A DNA stretch of 8,988 nucleotides from Helicobacteraceae bacterium (GTDB lineage Bacteria > Campylobacterota > Campylobacteria > Campylobacterales > Sulfurimonadaceae): contig DAOWOG010000028.1 of the NCBI GenBank assembly GCA_030642185.1, positions 1-8,988 on the forward strand, written 5' to 3'. The notes below the pieces were generated by a model. It saw only the letters and a program-made list of their open reading frames with translations, did no database searches and was not told the origin of the DNA. Within the stretch, counting starts at the first letter, position 1; every line of letters starts with the position of its first letter. The position numbers and the translations under genes were made by a program. Shown one piece after another: positions 1-6,333 of this stretch.

Positions 1-6
1 ATCCAT
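1..6 (-). CDS. Start of an unidentified minus-strand gene, cut by the window edge
   Basis: Only two codons, ATG GAT (Met-Asp), lie in the window, so the product cannot be named. A gene is called because a strong Shine-Dalgarno GGAGG (minus strand, positions 16 to 12) sits five bases before the ATG. An extended -10 promoter-like sequence lies about 25 bases further upstream. It points the same way as the large sensor kinase that ends at 104, leaving a 97-base gap. It could be co-regulated with the kinase, but it appears to have its own promoter. Confidence 0.55.
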
Positions 7-11
7 CTTAT

Positions 12-16
12 CCTCC
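12..16 (-). promoter_or_regulatory. Shine-Dalgarno GGAGG of the edge gene
   Basis: The minus strand reads GGAGG followed by ataag and then ATG at position 6. The five-base spacing and the five-base match to the anti-Shine-Dalgarno make this a convincing ribosome binding site. It is the main evidence that a gene starts at the window edge. Confidence 0.6.
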
Positions 17-31
17 GTTCGTTTATTTTAA

Positions 32-40
32 AGTATAACA
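32..40 (-). promoter_or_regulatory. Candidate extended -10 promoter for the edge gene
   Basis: On the minus strand the sequence TGTTATACT fits an extended -10 box (TGnTATAAT, five of six in the hexamer). No good -35 is seen at normal spacing, which is common for Campylobacterota vegetative promoters. Transcription would start near position 25 and leave a leader of roughly 19 bases before the ATG at 6. The box lies inside a 17-base stretch (33-49) that recurs with three differences upstream of the sensor kinase (3447-3463). Confidence 0.4.
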
Positions 41-103
41 CACTATTTGAAAAACTTATTTCAATGATGACTTAACTTTTAGACACTAAGAAGTTTCTCA
101 GTC

Positions 104-3100
104 TTACAAATTATTGAAAATAATCTCAAAACAGACACCCTCGGCAGTGTTCTTGACATCCAACTTGCCATCATGGTGATCTTCAATTATGATCTTTGAT
201 ATATAGAGTCCCAGTCCTGTTCCATTTTTTTCGTCTTTTGTACTGAAATAGGGATCAAAAACAGTATCCATAATCTCTTTACGTATACCTCCGCCATTAT
301 CACATATGCTGATGATGGAACGATTTTTTGCTGTGTATGTTGTAATAGTAATCTTTGGTGCCGTTGTTTTTTTCGCCAAAAAGTTATCTTCACTGTTTTG
401 TAAAATATTTAAAACGACCTGCATTACTTCATTTTGATATAGAGCAAATTCACTATTCGCTCGAAAATCCATGACAATTTCTATCTCTTTGTTCTGCATA
501 GACGTTTGTACAATCTTTAATGCTCTCGTAACAGGCGCAGTCAGTGATATGACATCCTTTTGTTTATTTGGATTAAAAAAATTCCTAAAGTCATCGGTGG
601 TTGTCGATAAAAACTGTACATACTCATTGATGCTATGATGCTTTTTTTCTAAATATGCTAAAAAATCTTTCCGATCATTTTTATCATCCAGATCAAATTT
701 ACCGCTTGAGAGTTTTACTTCTATCCCCATCAAGGCACTGCTGATCGCGCCAAGCGGCTGTCGCCATTGATGGGCTATCATACTGAGCATCTCACCCATG
801 GCAGCCATTCTGTATTTGATGAGCAGTATCTCATCTTTGTGCCTTAACTCGTCTACTTTATCAGCTACCTCTTTTTTAAGCTTTTTGTTATATCTGCCAA
901 GGAACCATTGACGCAAAAGCAACAGCAACGCTACGAGTAAAAAAGGTGTCAATATCTGCCAAAAGAGCTTAGTGTTAAATCCCTGTTCGTATTTGATGAA
1001 TATCCAGCGATTAAGAATACTCTGTTTTGTCTCATCATCAATCAAATCAATAGCCTGATTCAATATCTCCAACAGTTCTGGCTCATCATTTCTGATACCG
1101 ACACCAAGCTTCAATCCTTCATTCATTCGTCCTGCAATTTTTAATCCTTGCGGAAAGCTTTTTTGTATTTGATATCCTATTGCGCTGAGATTATCGATTA
1201 AACCATACAATTTTTCCTGTAATACCTGTTCAAGTCCATCTGTCACACTGTCAACTTCAATAAATTGTACATTTCTATATTTTTCTTTCAAAAGTTCCAG
1301 TTCGGCATATCCCTTTACCATACCAATTCTTTTGCCATTAAGTTCATTCATATCAGAAATAAAAAATTTATCAAGTGTGGTTGCAATAACCAGGGGGAGA
1401 TCCAGGTATGGTTTCGTGAAATTCATATACTCTTTACGTGAAGGTGACGCTAATGCAAGGGGTAAAATATCACATTTCCTATTTTTTATATTTGAAACAG
1501 ATTGTGTCCATGAGTTGGTAGGAAGCAGTGTGATCGGTATACCAAGTTTGGCTTGAAATATCTTCATATATTCAGCACTCATTCCAATAAGTTTGCCATC
1601 TTCTATTTTTTCAAAAGGCATCCAGTCAGGATCGACACAGACGGTAATTTGCTTTTTTTTGCTTAGATAATATACTTGGGTATTTGTTAATTCTAATGTT
1701 CCAGAGACCACATTCATGACAGTCTCTTTATCTTTGAAAAACCATTTGTTCTTTAGTTCGAGCAGTTTATGTTCTCCGATCAAAGTGAGGGATTTATTAA
1801 TAATACTGATGGCTTCAGGCCAATCCTTCCTGACACCAAAAGCAAGGCTGAGCGTATCATCTAATCTGGCCACCTGTTTTAAATAGGGAAATCCGAGCTC
1901 ATTGGCCAAATAAAAAGTAGCCCCGTTTCCAAACATGGCGTCTGCTTTACCTGTAGTCACCGAAGCAATGACCTCTTCGATTGTATCAAGTCTTAAGATT
2001 TTGGCTGTTGGAAATTTCAGTACAGTTTTTTCATCCACCAGATTACTATTATGAATTGCAATAGTTTTACCATAAAGGTCCTGCAGTGTTTGAATGTTTT
2101 TTGGGTTTTCTTTTGAAGTGATCACCATTTTTTGCATACTGATATAGATATCTGAAAAATTCAAGTACTCCTTTCTCTCATCATGAATTCCACCTGCACT
2201 TAATCCATCGATCTCTTTACTTTTCGCTTTCTCCTGCATTTCACTCCAGCGGCCTGCCTTAAGTACAAAATGAGTTCCGCTTACTTGGTTAATGAGCTCT
2301 AAAACATCAGCATCATAACCATTGATCGTGCCATCTTTTTCCACAATGACATATGGTTTCCAGTCTTTTTCTATTCCCAGTACTATTTCCGGATGTCTAT
2401 CAATAAAATCAAGTTCTTTTGTGCTCAAGTGCAGAGGATTTTGATGTTCCCTGTAAATGAATGCATCTAATTTTTTTTCTTGAACATTTTTTACGAAGCC
2501 GGACTGGATAAAACTGTCTGCAATATTTCTAATTCTATCAGGATTGATACTTCCTATCGCATAGACATTGGGCAGCATAATTTGCTCGATCTGTTTCGCT
2601 TCAAAACGCAGCGCCTCTTTTGATTTATTTTGTGTGTTGTATTTTTGCAGGATAAGGTCGATGATCTCATCTTGATGCGTCAGTGCATACTGCCATCCTC
2701 TGATAGAGGCTTCTTTGAATTTTTTGACACGCAGCGGATGATGTTTCAACTCATTTTTGCTGGTAAAGAGATTGACGTCATAGTATTTTGCACCGTAAAC
2801 AGTGGGATCAAAAAGATTGTATTTCACTCCTTTTTGCTCCAGATAAAATAGCTCATTGGTCGTAAAAACACTCATTGCATCGACTTTTTTATCAATAAAA
2901 TCATCTGGATTAAAGGTCGTAGAAACGATGTCGATCTCATTAAGACTGATACCAAACTTCTCCAGCATCATCACAAGTGTGATATTGTCAATGCTGTCTG
3001 AAACACCCATCACCTTTTTACCTTTTAGATCCTTCGGTGTTCTTATATCTTTTTGTGCCACTAGAACCAGCGGGGATTGTTTGAAGAAATTAGCAACCAG

Positions 3101-3397
3101 GAGCAGAGGCTTTCCATCAAGGTATTCTGCGATGATTGATGAATAGGAGAGTCCGTATTGTGCTCTTTCTTGCAATACTTCATTTGAGATGATGATACTT
3201 TCATCATACTCCGTAAATTCCACATCGAGCCCGGCATCCTGATAGAACCCTTTTTCTTTAGCAGCATAAAAACCTGCAAATTCAAACTGATGTTTCCATT
3301 GCAGCTGCAAAGTTACCTTTTCAATTGTCTCATTTTTTGCATATAAAAATGTAAAAGAAAGCAGAAAAACCAATAGGAATAATTTAATAAAATACAT
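104..3397 (-). CDS. Hybrid periplasmic-sensor histidine kinase (NMT1/THI5-like + 2x SBP_bac_3 + TM + HisKA/HATPase_c)
   Basis: Membrane sensor kinase of 1097 aa, much longer than a standard kinase because of three stacked periplasmic binding modules. Residues 1-20 are a signal peptide or first membrane segment. Residues about 26-314 are NMT1/THI5-like (QLQWKHQFEFAGFYAAKEKG is typical). Two SBP_bac_3 domains follow at about 336-556 and 581-801; each keeps the Arg (R408, R654) that usually holds the ligand carboxylate. A membrane helix spans about 811-832, then a short coiled coil, then HisKA with phospho-acceptor H876 (AHQWRQPL). HATPase_c has N-box N1001, the G1 box DNGGGI (D1033) and GTGLGL (1059-1064). 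There is no receiver domain, so it needs a separate regulator, most likely the divergent CheY-GGDEF protein at 3535. The start is set at ATG 3397; a GTG two codons upstream (3403) is in frame but has no Shine-Dalgarno. Ligand unknown; amino acids or small organic molecules are inferred from the families. Confidence 0.93.
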   Translation of the reverse strand: MYFIKLFLLVFLLSFTFLYAKNETIEKVTLQLQWKHQFEFAGFYAAKEKGFYQDAGLDVEFTEYDESIIISNEVLQERAQYGLSYSSIIAEYLDGKPLLLVANFFKQSPLVLVAQKDIRTPKDLKGKKVMGVSDSIDNITLVMMLEKFGISLNEIDIVSTTFNPDDFIDKKVDAMSVFTTNELFYLEQKGVKYNLFDPTVYGAKYYDVNLFTSKNELKHHPLRVKKFKEASIRGWQYALTHQDEIIDLILQKYNTQNKSKEALRFEAKQIEQIMLPNVYAIGSINPDRIRNIADSFIQSGFVKNVQEKKLDAFIYREHQNPLHLSTKELDFIDRHPEIVLGIEKDWKPYVIVEKDGTINGYDADVLELINQVSGTHFVLKAGRWSEMQEKAKSKEIDGLSAGGIHDERKEYLNFSDIYISMQKMVITSKENPKNIQTLQDLYGKTIAIHNSNLVDEKTVLKFPTAKILRLDTIEEVIASVTTGKADAMFGNGATFYLANELGFPYLKQVARLDDTLSLAFGVRKDWPEAISIINKSLTLIGEHKLLELKNKWFFKDKETVMNVVSGTLELTNTQVYYLSKKKQITVCVDPDWMPFEKIEDGKLIGMSAEYMKIFQAKLGIPITLLPTNSWTQSVSNIKNRKCDILPLALASPSRKEYMNFTKPYLDLPLVIATTLDKFFISDMNELNGKRIGMVKGYAELELLKEKYRNVQFIEVDSVTDGLEQVLQEKLYGLIDNLSAIGYQIQKSFPQGLKIAGRMNEGLKLGVGIRNDEPELLEILNQAIDLIDDETKQSILNRWIFIKYEQGFNTKLFWQILTPFLLVALLLLLRQWFLGRYNKKLKKEVADKVDELRHKDEILLIKYRMAAMGEMLSMIAHQWRQPLGAISSALMGIEVKLSSGKFDLDDKNDRKDFLAYLEKKHHSINEYVQFLSTTTDDFRNFFNPNKQKDVISLTAPVTRALKIVQTSMQNKEIEIVMDFRANSEFALYQNEVMQVVLNILQNSEDNFLAKKTTAPKITITTYTAKNRSIISICDNGGGIRKEIMDTVFDPYFSTKDEKNGTGLGLYISKIIIEDHHDGKLDVKNTAEGVCFEIIFNNL

Positions 3398-3437
3398 TGT
3401 CACTCAATATTTTGAATTTTAGAGGTGCTCTTCAGTT

Positions 3438-3467
3438 ATTTTATCTGTTTAACACACTGGTTGGCAA
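3438..3467 (-). promoter_or_regulatory. Candidate sigma-70 promoter of the sensor kinase
   Basis: On the minus strand TTGCCA (3467-3462, five of six to TTGACA) is followed 18 bases later by TAAAAT (3443-3438, five of six to TATAAT). Transcription would start near 3431, about 34 bases before the ATG at 3397. The -35 box lies on the same bases as the -24 box of the sigma-54 promoter on the other strand, so the two polymerases could not easily bind together. Confidence 0.4.
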
Positions 3468-3477
3468 TTCATTTGCT
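3462..3477 (+). promoter_or_regulatory. Sigma-54 (RpoN) promoter of the CheY-GGDEF gene
   Basis: TGGCAATTCATTTGCT matches the -24/-12 consensus TGGCAC-N5-TTGCW: TGGCA and TTGCT are intact and the GG (3463-3464) and GC (3475-3476) are separated by exactly ten bases. Transcription would start near 3488, leaving a leader of about 47 bases to the ATG at 3535. In Campylobacterota RpoN mainly drives flagellar and related genes with the activator FlgR. Use at this locus is inferred, and no enhancer site was recognised. Confidence 0.65.
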
Positions 3478-3534
3478 CATAAGAAGCGGTATTTATGTAA
3501 AATGATGTCATATTTCCCTCTTAAGTGAAAATAG

Positions 3535-4542
3535 ATGAGATCAATCAATGAGATTTTGGAATACAGCAATAATCTGACAGTGCTGTATGCCGAAGATGAT
3601 AAAGCCATACGCGAACATATGCTTGAAAGTCTGGAAGACGTTTTCCATAAAGTGATTGCGGCGGAAGACGGAGAAGATGGACTGGCAAAATATCAGGCTT
3701 ATTTCGAAACTGAGCATCGTTATCCGGACATTGTGATTACTGATATCCGAATGCCCAAGGTTGATGGGATCGCAATGAGCAGAAACATACTTAAGCTCAA
3801 TCCAGGACAGATAATTATTGTTCTCTCAGCCCATAATGAAAGTGAACAACTACTTGAAATCATCAACCTGGGAATCAATCATTTTCTTCTTAAACCACTT
3901 CACCCGAAACGTCTATATGAGACACTTTATAAAGTTTCAAAACTTTTACAGGAAGAGCATTTAAACATTAAGTACGCGCATGAACTTGAAATGGCGAACA
4001 TCGCACTGAACCTGACTGTTGCACAACTTGAAAAAGCTGTTGACGAACTTGATAAATTAGCGAGGGAAGATCCCTTGACGGGTATAGCAAACCGTCGACG
4101 GTTTTTTGAACAGGTTCATAAACTTTTTCTGACAAGCAAATCAGATTCTACCCCGTTTTATCTTTTTGTTGTGGATATTGACAAGTTCAAAGAGGTCAAT
4201 GATACGTATGGGCATATGATTGGAGATAAGGTCATTACTATTTTAACAGAAACCGTAAAGAATTCTCTTGATGATCATGACTTATTCGCCCGCTTTGGAG
4301 GCGATGAGTTTGTTATTGTTATGACGGATATTTCCTTTGAATCTGCATACCATAAAGCTGAATTAATCCGAAAGAATATTGCCCGGACGCATCATATTTT
4401 AAATACAAAAATCCATTTTACCATCAGTGTGGGAATGGCTGAAGTTCATTCAGATGACAAGACGATAGATTCCGTGATCAGACGGGCAGATGAAAACCTG
4501 TATAAAGCAAAAAGTTTATCGCGCAATACTGTACGGACTTGA
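3535..4542 (+). CDS. Response regulator with CheY receiver and GGDEF domain (probable diguanylate cyclase)
   Basis: Cytoplasmic two-domain regulator of 335 aa. The receiver (about 12-135) has the acidic pair D21/D22, phospho-acceptor D70 (VITDIRMP), switch residue S98 and K120-P121. A helical linker (about 140-175) leads to a GGDEF domain (about 175-333) with a metal-binding VVDIDKFKEVND segment and an intact active site GGDEF at 255-259, so it should make c-di-GMP from two GTP. The usual inhibitory RxxD site before GGDEF reads DDHD, lacking Arg, so classical product inhibition is probably lost. The start ATG has a weak Shine-Dalgarno (AAGTGA). It is divergent from the large histidine kinase, which lacks a receiver, and is its most likely phosphorylation partner. 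A near-consensus sigma-54 promoter lies upstream. The C-terminal helix ends with SLSRN instead of the more usual GRN. Confidence 0.93.
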   Translation: MRSINEILEYSNNLTVLYAEDDKAIREHMLESLEDVFHKVIAAEDGEDGLAKYQAYFETEHRYPDIVITDIRMPKVDGIAMSRNILKLNPGQIIIVLSAHNESEQLLEIINLGINHFLLKPLHPKRLYETLYKVSKLLQEEHLNIKYAHELEMANIALNLTVAQLEKAVDELDKLAREDPLTGIANRRRFFEQVHKLFLTSKSDSTPFYLFVVDIDKFKEVNDTYGHMIGDKVITILTETVKNSLDDHDLFARFGGDEFVIVMTDISFESAYHKAELIRKNIARTHHILNTKIHFTISVGMAEVHSDDKTIDSVIRRADENLYKAKSLSRNTVRT

Positions 4543-4581
4543 TCGACTTCAGTTTTAATAGTTACTTCAAAACAGATTGAT

Positions 4582-4587
4582 TATAAT
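4582..4587 (+). promoter_or_regulatory. Perfect -10 hexamer TATAAT ahead of the inverted-repeat element
   Basis: TATAAT stands 40 bases after the stop codon of the CheY-GGDEF gene, preceded by TG with a two-base instead of one-base gap. No convincing -35 is seen. If used, transcription would start near 4594, so the whole 70-base inverted-repeat element would form the 5' end of the mRNA for the gene at 4694. Confidence 0.4.
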
Positions 4588-4598
4588 TAGGTATCTTT

Positions 4599-4668
4599 AG
4601 GAGTCTGTCGGATTAATGCTTAATCGGCTGAAACTTTCGCTTCGATCAGACTAATCCGACAGACTCCT
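4599..4668. repeat. 70-bp element with 17-bp perfect terminal inverted repeats
   Basis: The left arm AGGAGTCTGTCGGATTA (4599-4615) and the right arm (4652-4668) are perfect reverse complements separated by 36 bases. The element is flanked by ggtatcttt (4590-4598) and ggtatttta (4669-4677), a 7 of 9 direct repeat that could be a decayed target-site duplication. This is the layout of a very small MITE or a relic of an insertion sequence. As RNA it would fold into a long stem. No U-run follows the right arm, so it is not a standard intrinsic terminator. The right end lies 25 bases before the ATG at 4694. Confidence 0.75.
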
Positions 4669-4693
4669 GGTATTTTAATGTGAAAGGTTGAAA

Positions 4694-5785
4694 ATGATTT
4701 CCAGATTCTTGTTTGTTCTACTGGTTTTTCCATTGTTATTGTCAGGGGCTTCCTGCATTTCAGAAAAACGTCTGTTTTTAAAAAATGATATCGTGTATCA
4801 AGAGAATGGAACAACGACATATAGCGGTTGTATTACACAGAAATATCCCAATGGTCAAAAAAAATCAGAACGTTTTTTTCTCCAGGGAAGACTGACAGGT
4901 GATGAGAAACATTGGTTTGAAAATGGACAGATGGAATCAGAGGTTATCTATAAATCCGGAAAACTTCACTCCAAAAAACAGTGGAATATGCAAGGATATC
5001 TTTACACTTTTGAAAAGTATAAAAACGGAAAACTTCTACAGAGTATAAAAATGACCTACAAGCAGGCTATTGCTGCGTGTAAGAAGGCATCTTTTGACAA
5101 TCATCCCGATTGGATTCTTCCAAATGTAAAAGAACTGCATAAAGTGCCTTTTTCCGAATCAACCAGGGAGATGAGCTTTATAGCATCCAATCCTCCCAAA
5201 AAAGGACAAAGCGGTGAAGAGATCGCTTATGTCCATTTTGGAAGTGACCCCGAAAGCAGCAGATGGGACAATAATGATATGCATATCGACACTTTATTGG
5301 ATGTCATATGTATTCGGAAAAATAAACCGCAAACATTCCGTCAAGTTTTAGGAGTTGGTGGCATTGCGGATTTACAATCAGGTTCATTCACAAAGAAGCA
5401 ACAAGGCAGTAGACTCAACAAGAAGCCGTCAACACCGAAAAAAAAGGTAGCTCCGGCAGCAAAAAAGGTTGACAACAAATTGAAATCGTCTGTTTTGAGT
5501 CAAACTCCGGAACCTACTAAAAACTATGTTCTGGAAAAAGTACTTAAACCGGGCTATTACATCAGCATCTATACTTTTGTGAAACTTCCGCCAGAGAAAA
5601 CAAAATTGGACAATATTATGCTCAGCGGCTATCGATACAAATACAGTGCTTTCACAAATAAGGGTGTGGAGATGACACGTGTATTGATCGGTCCATTCTC
5701 CAGTGAAGATAAAGCCAGAAAAGAGTTAAAAAGAGTGCATGAGTTAATAGAACCGGGCGCATTTATTATCGATAAAACACACTAA
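4694..5785 (+). CDS. Secreted mosaic protein: MORN_2-like repeats, DUF1566-like segment, SPOR-like C-terminus
   Basis: Envelope protein of 363 aa, function unknown. Residues 1-20 form a hydrophobic signal peptide ending near SGASC; the Cys lacks a proper lipobox Leu at -3, so lipid attachment is doubtful. Residues about 50-116 hold two to three repeats of the YPNGQ/FENGQ...G type seen in MORN_2 (YwqK-like) proteins. Residues about 121-208 resemble DUF1566, with DWILPNVKEL and a closing ICIRK. A Lys/Pro-rich flexible linker (about 232-276) leads to a SPOR-like domain (about 283-360) with the typical RVLIGPFSSEDKARKEL. SPOR domains bind glycan strands stripped of stem peptides, so a periplasmic, peptidoglycan-associated place is inferred. 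ATG 4694 is chosen over in-frame TTG 4688 because the AAAGG Shine-Dalgarno (4683-4687) stands six bases before ATG but touches the TTG. The next gene begins 59 bases downstream, on the same strand. Confidence 0.85.
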   Translation: MISRFLFVLLVFPLLLSGASCISEKRLFLKNDIVYQENGTTTYSGCITQKYPNGQKKSERFFLQGRLTGDEKHWFENGQMESEVIYKSGKLHSKKQWNMQGYLYTFEKYKNGKLLQSIKMTYKQAIAACKKASFDNHPDWILPNVKELHKVPFSESTREMSFIASNPPKKGQSGEEIAYVHFGSDPESSRWDNNDMHIDTLLDVICIRKNKPQTFRQVLGVGGIADLQSGSFTKKQQGSRLNKKPSTPKKKVAPAAKKVDNKLKSSVLSQTPEPTKNYVLEKVLKPGYYISIYTFVKLPPEKTKLDNIMLSGYRYKYSAFTNKGVEMTRVLIGPFSSEDKARKELKRVHELIEPGAFIIDKTH

Positions 5786-5818
5786 AAGCACCTCTGAAAT
5801 AACAGATGCCAAAAAATG

Positions 5819-5827
5819 TGGTATACT
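5819..5827 (+). promoter_or_regulatory. Candidate extended -10 promoter before the beta-barrel gene
   Basis: TGGTATACT fits an extended -10 box (TGn plus TATACT, five of six). No -35 is clear. Transcription would begin about 5834, leaving only about 11 bases before the ATG at 5845, which is short and would place the Shine-Dalgarno at the very 5' end. It could separate the four-gene sia-type unit from the gene at 4694, but read-through is equally possible. Confidence 0.3.
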
Positions 5828-5833
5828 TTAAAT

Positions 5834-5838
5834 GGAGG
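5834..5838 (+). promoter_or_regulatory. Shine-Dalgarno GGAGG that fixes the start at 5845
   Basis: GGAGG lies six bases before ATG 5845 and is followed by a clear MKK signal peptide. An in-frame ATG at 5806 would add 13 residues before the signal peptide and has no ribosome binding site, so it is rejected. Confidence 0.7.
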
Positions 5839-5844
5839 TATGTT

Positions 5845-6324
5845 ATGAAAAAGATTTTATTAGCTCCAATAGCTGCAACACTTCTGGTTGGTTCCGTATA
5901 TGGTGCGGAAAAGTTTTATGGTCAAAAAAAAGAAAAAATACCTTCTGTCAAAAATAGTATATTAGAGACAAATAAAAAATTTGTCATCACATCAGAAGTC
6001 TTCTATCAAGATCATGAAACAGATCATTTCAGACAGACAAAATACTCTCTAGCAGATGGAACTTATACCGTACACCCACTGATGGAAAAGCTCGAGTTCT
6101 ACCTTGAAGGCAGAGCAGGGCTTAAAACAGAAGACTACCGTTACAGTAACGGATATGCCGTAACAACCGGACAGGAAACGGATCTCTTTTTTGGAGCACA
6201 GGTAGGTACAAAATATCACTTACTGGACAATGTGGCTTTAGCAACTGAAATCACCATGTTTAACAGTGAAGCGTCCAGCATACGAAAACAAAATATAGAG
6301 ATGACATTGAACTATACGTTTTAA
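5845..6324 (+). CDS. Small outer-membrane beta-barrel-like protein, function unknown
   Basis: Exported protein of 159 aa. Residues 1-20 (MKKILLAPIAATLLVGSVYG) are a standard signal peptide, with cleavage likely before AEK. The mature part, from about residue 45, alternates polar and hydrophobic residues in short strands (FVITSEVFYQ, LEFYLEGRAGL, TDLFFGAQVGTKY, VALATEITMF). It ends in EMTLNYTF, with a terminal Phe and aromatic/hydrophobic spacing like the C-terminal beta-signal read by the BAM complex. About six to eight strands are possible, so a small porin-like or OmpA/YfaZ-like barrel is plausible, but no specific family was recognised. The gene is preceded by a strong GGAGG. Its stop codon overlaps the Shine-Dalgarno of the SiaA-like phosphatase nine bases downstream. 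This suggests one transcript and coupled translation, and a role related to the signalling module. Confidence 0.82.
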   Translation: MKKILLAPIAATLLVGSVYGAEKFYGQKKEKIPSVKNSILETNKKFVITSEVFYQDHETDHFRQTKYSLADGTYTVHPLMEKLEFYLEGRAGLKTEDYRYSNGYAVTTGQETDLFFGAQVGTKYHLLDNVALATEITMFNSEASSIRKQNIEMTLNYTF

Positions 6325-6327
6325 GGA
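6323..6327 (+). promoter_or_regulatory. Shine-Dalgarno AAGGA supporting a TTG start at 6334
   Basis: AAGGA overlaps the TAA stop of the preceding gene (6322-6324) and stands six bases before TTG 6334. An ATG at 6330 is in another frame, and the first in-frame ATG (6364) would destroy the signal peptide. The site therefore decides the start, and the overlap points to translational coupling. Confidence 0.6.
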
Positions 6328-6333
6328 TAATGA

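Noticed and set aside
69..103. Imperfect hairpin after the kinase stop codon as a terminator (gact/agtc and aactt/aagtt pairs)
   Set aside because: The stem is interrupted, GC-poor, has a loop of about 12 bases, and no U-tract directly follows on the minus strand.
3398..3403. GTG start at 3403 for the sensor kinase
   Set aside because: No ribosome binding site at a workable distance; ATG 3397 gives a clean signal peptide and only two residues differ.
3502..3528. Eight-codon upstream reading frame (ATGATG...TGA) in the leader of the CheY-GGDEF gene
   Set aside because: No Shine-Dalgarno, no sign of an attenuator, and such short frames occur often by chance.
4599..4668. Inverted repeat read as an intrinsic terminator for the CheY-GGDEF gene
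   Set aside because: No run of T follows either arm on either strand (right side reads ggtattttaatg), and the 36-base loop is too long for a typical terminator.
4688..4693. TTG start at 4688 for the MORN/SPOR gene
   Set aside because: The AAAGG Shine-Dalgarno abuts the TTG with no spacing but fits ATG 4694 with six bases.
5772..5785. Third copy of the aacacact core near the end of the MORN/SPOR gene
   Set aside because: Lies in coding sequence (Lys-Thr-His-stop), matches only eight bases and has no promoter context.
5806..5844. N-terminal extension of the beta-barrel protein starting at ATG 5806
   Set aside because: It has no ribosome binding site and would bury the signal peptide; GGAGG fixes ATG 5845.
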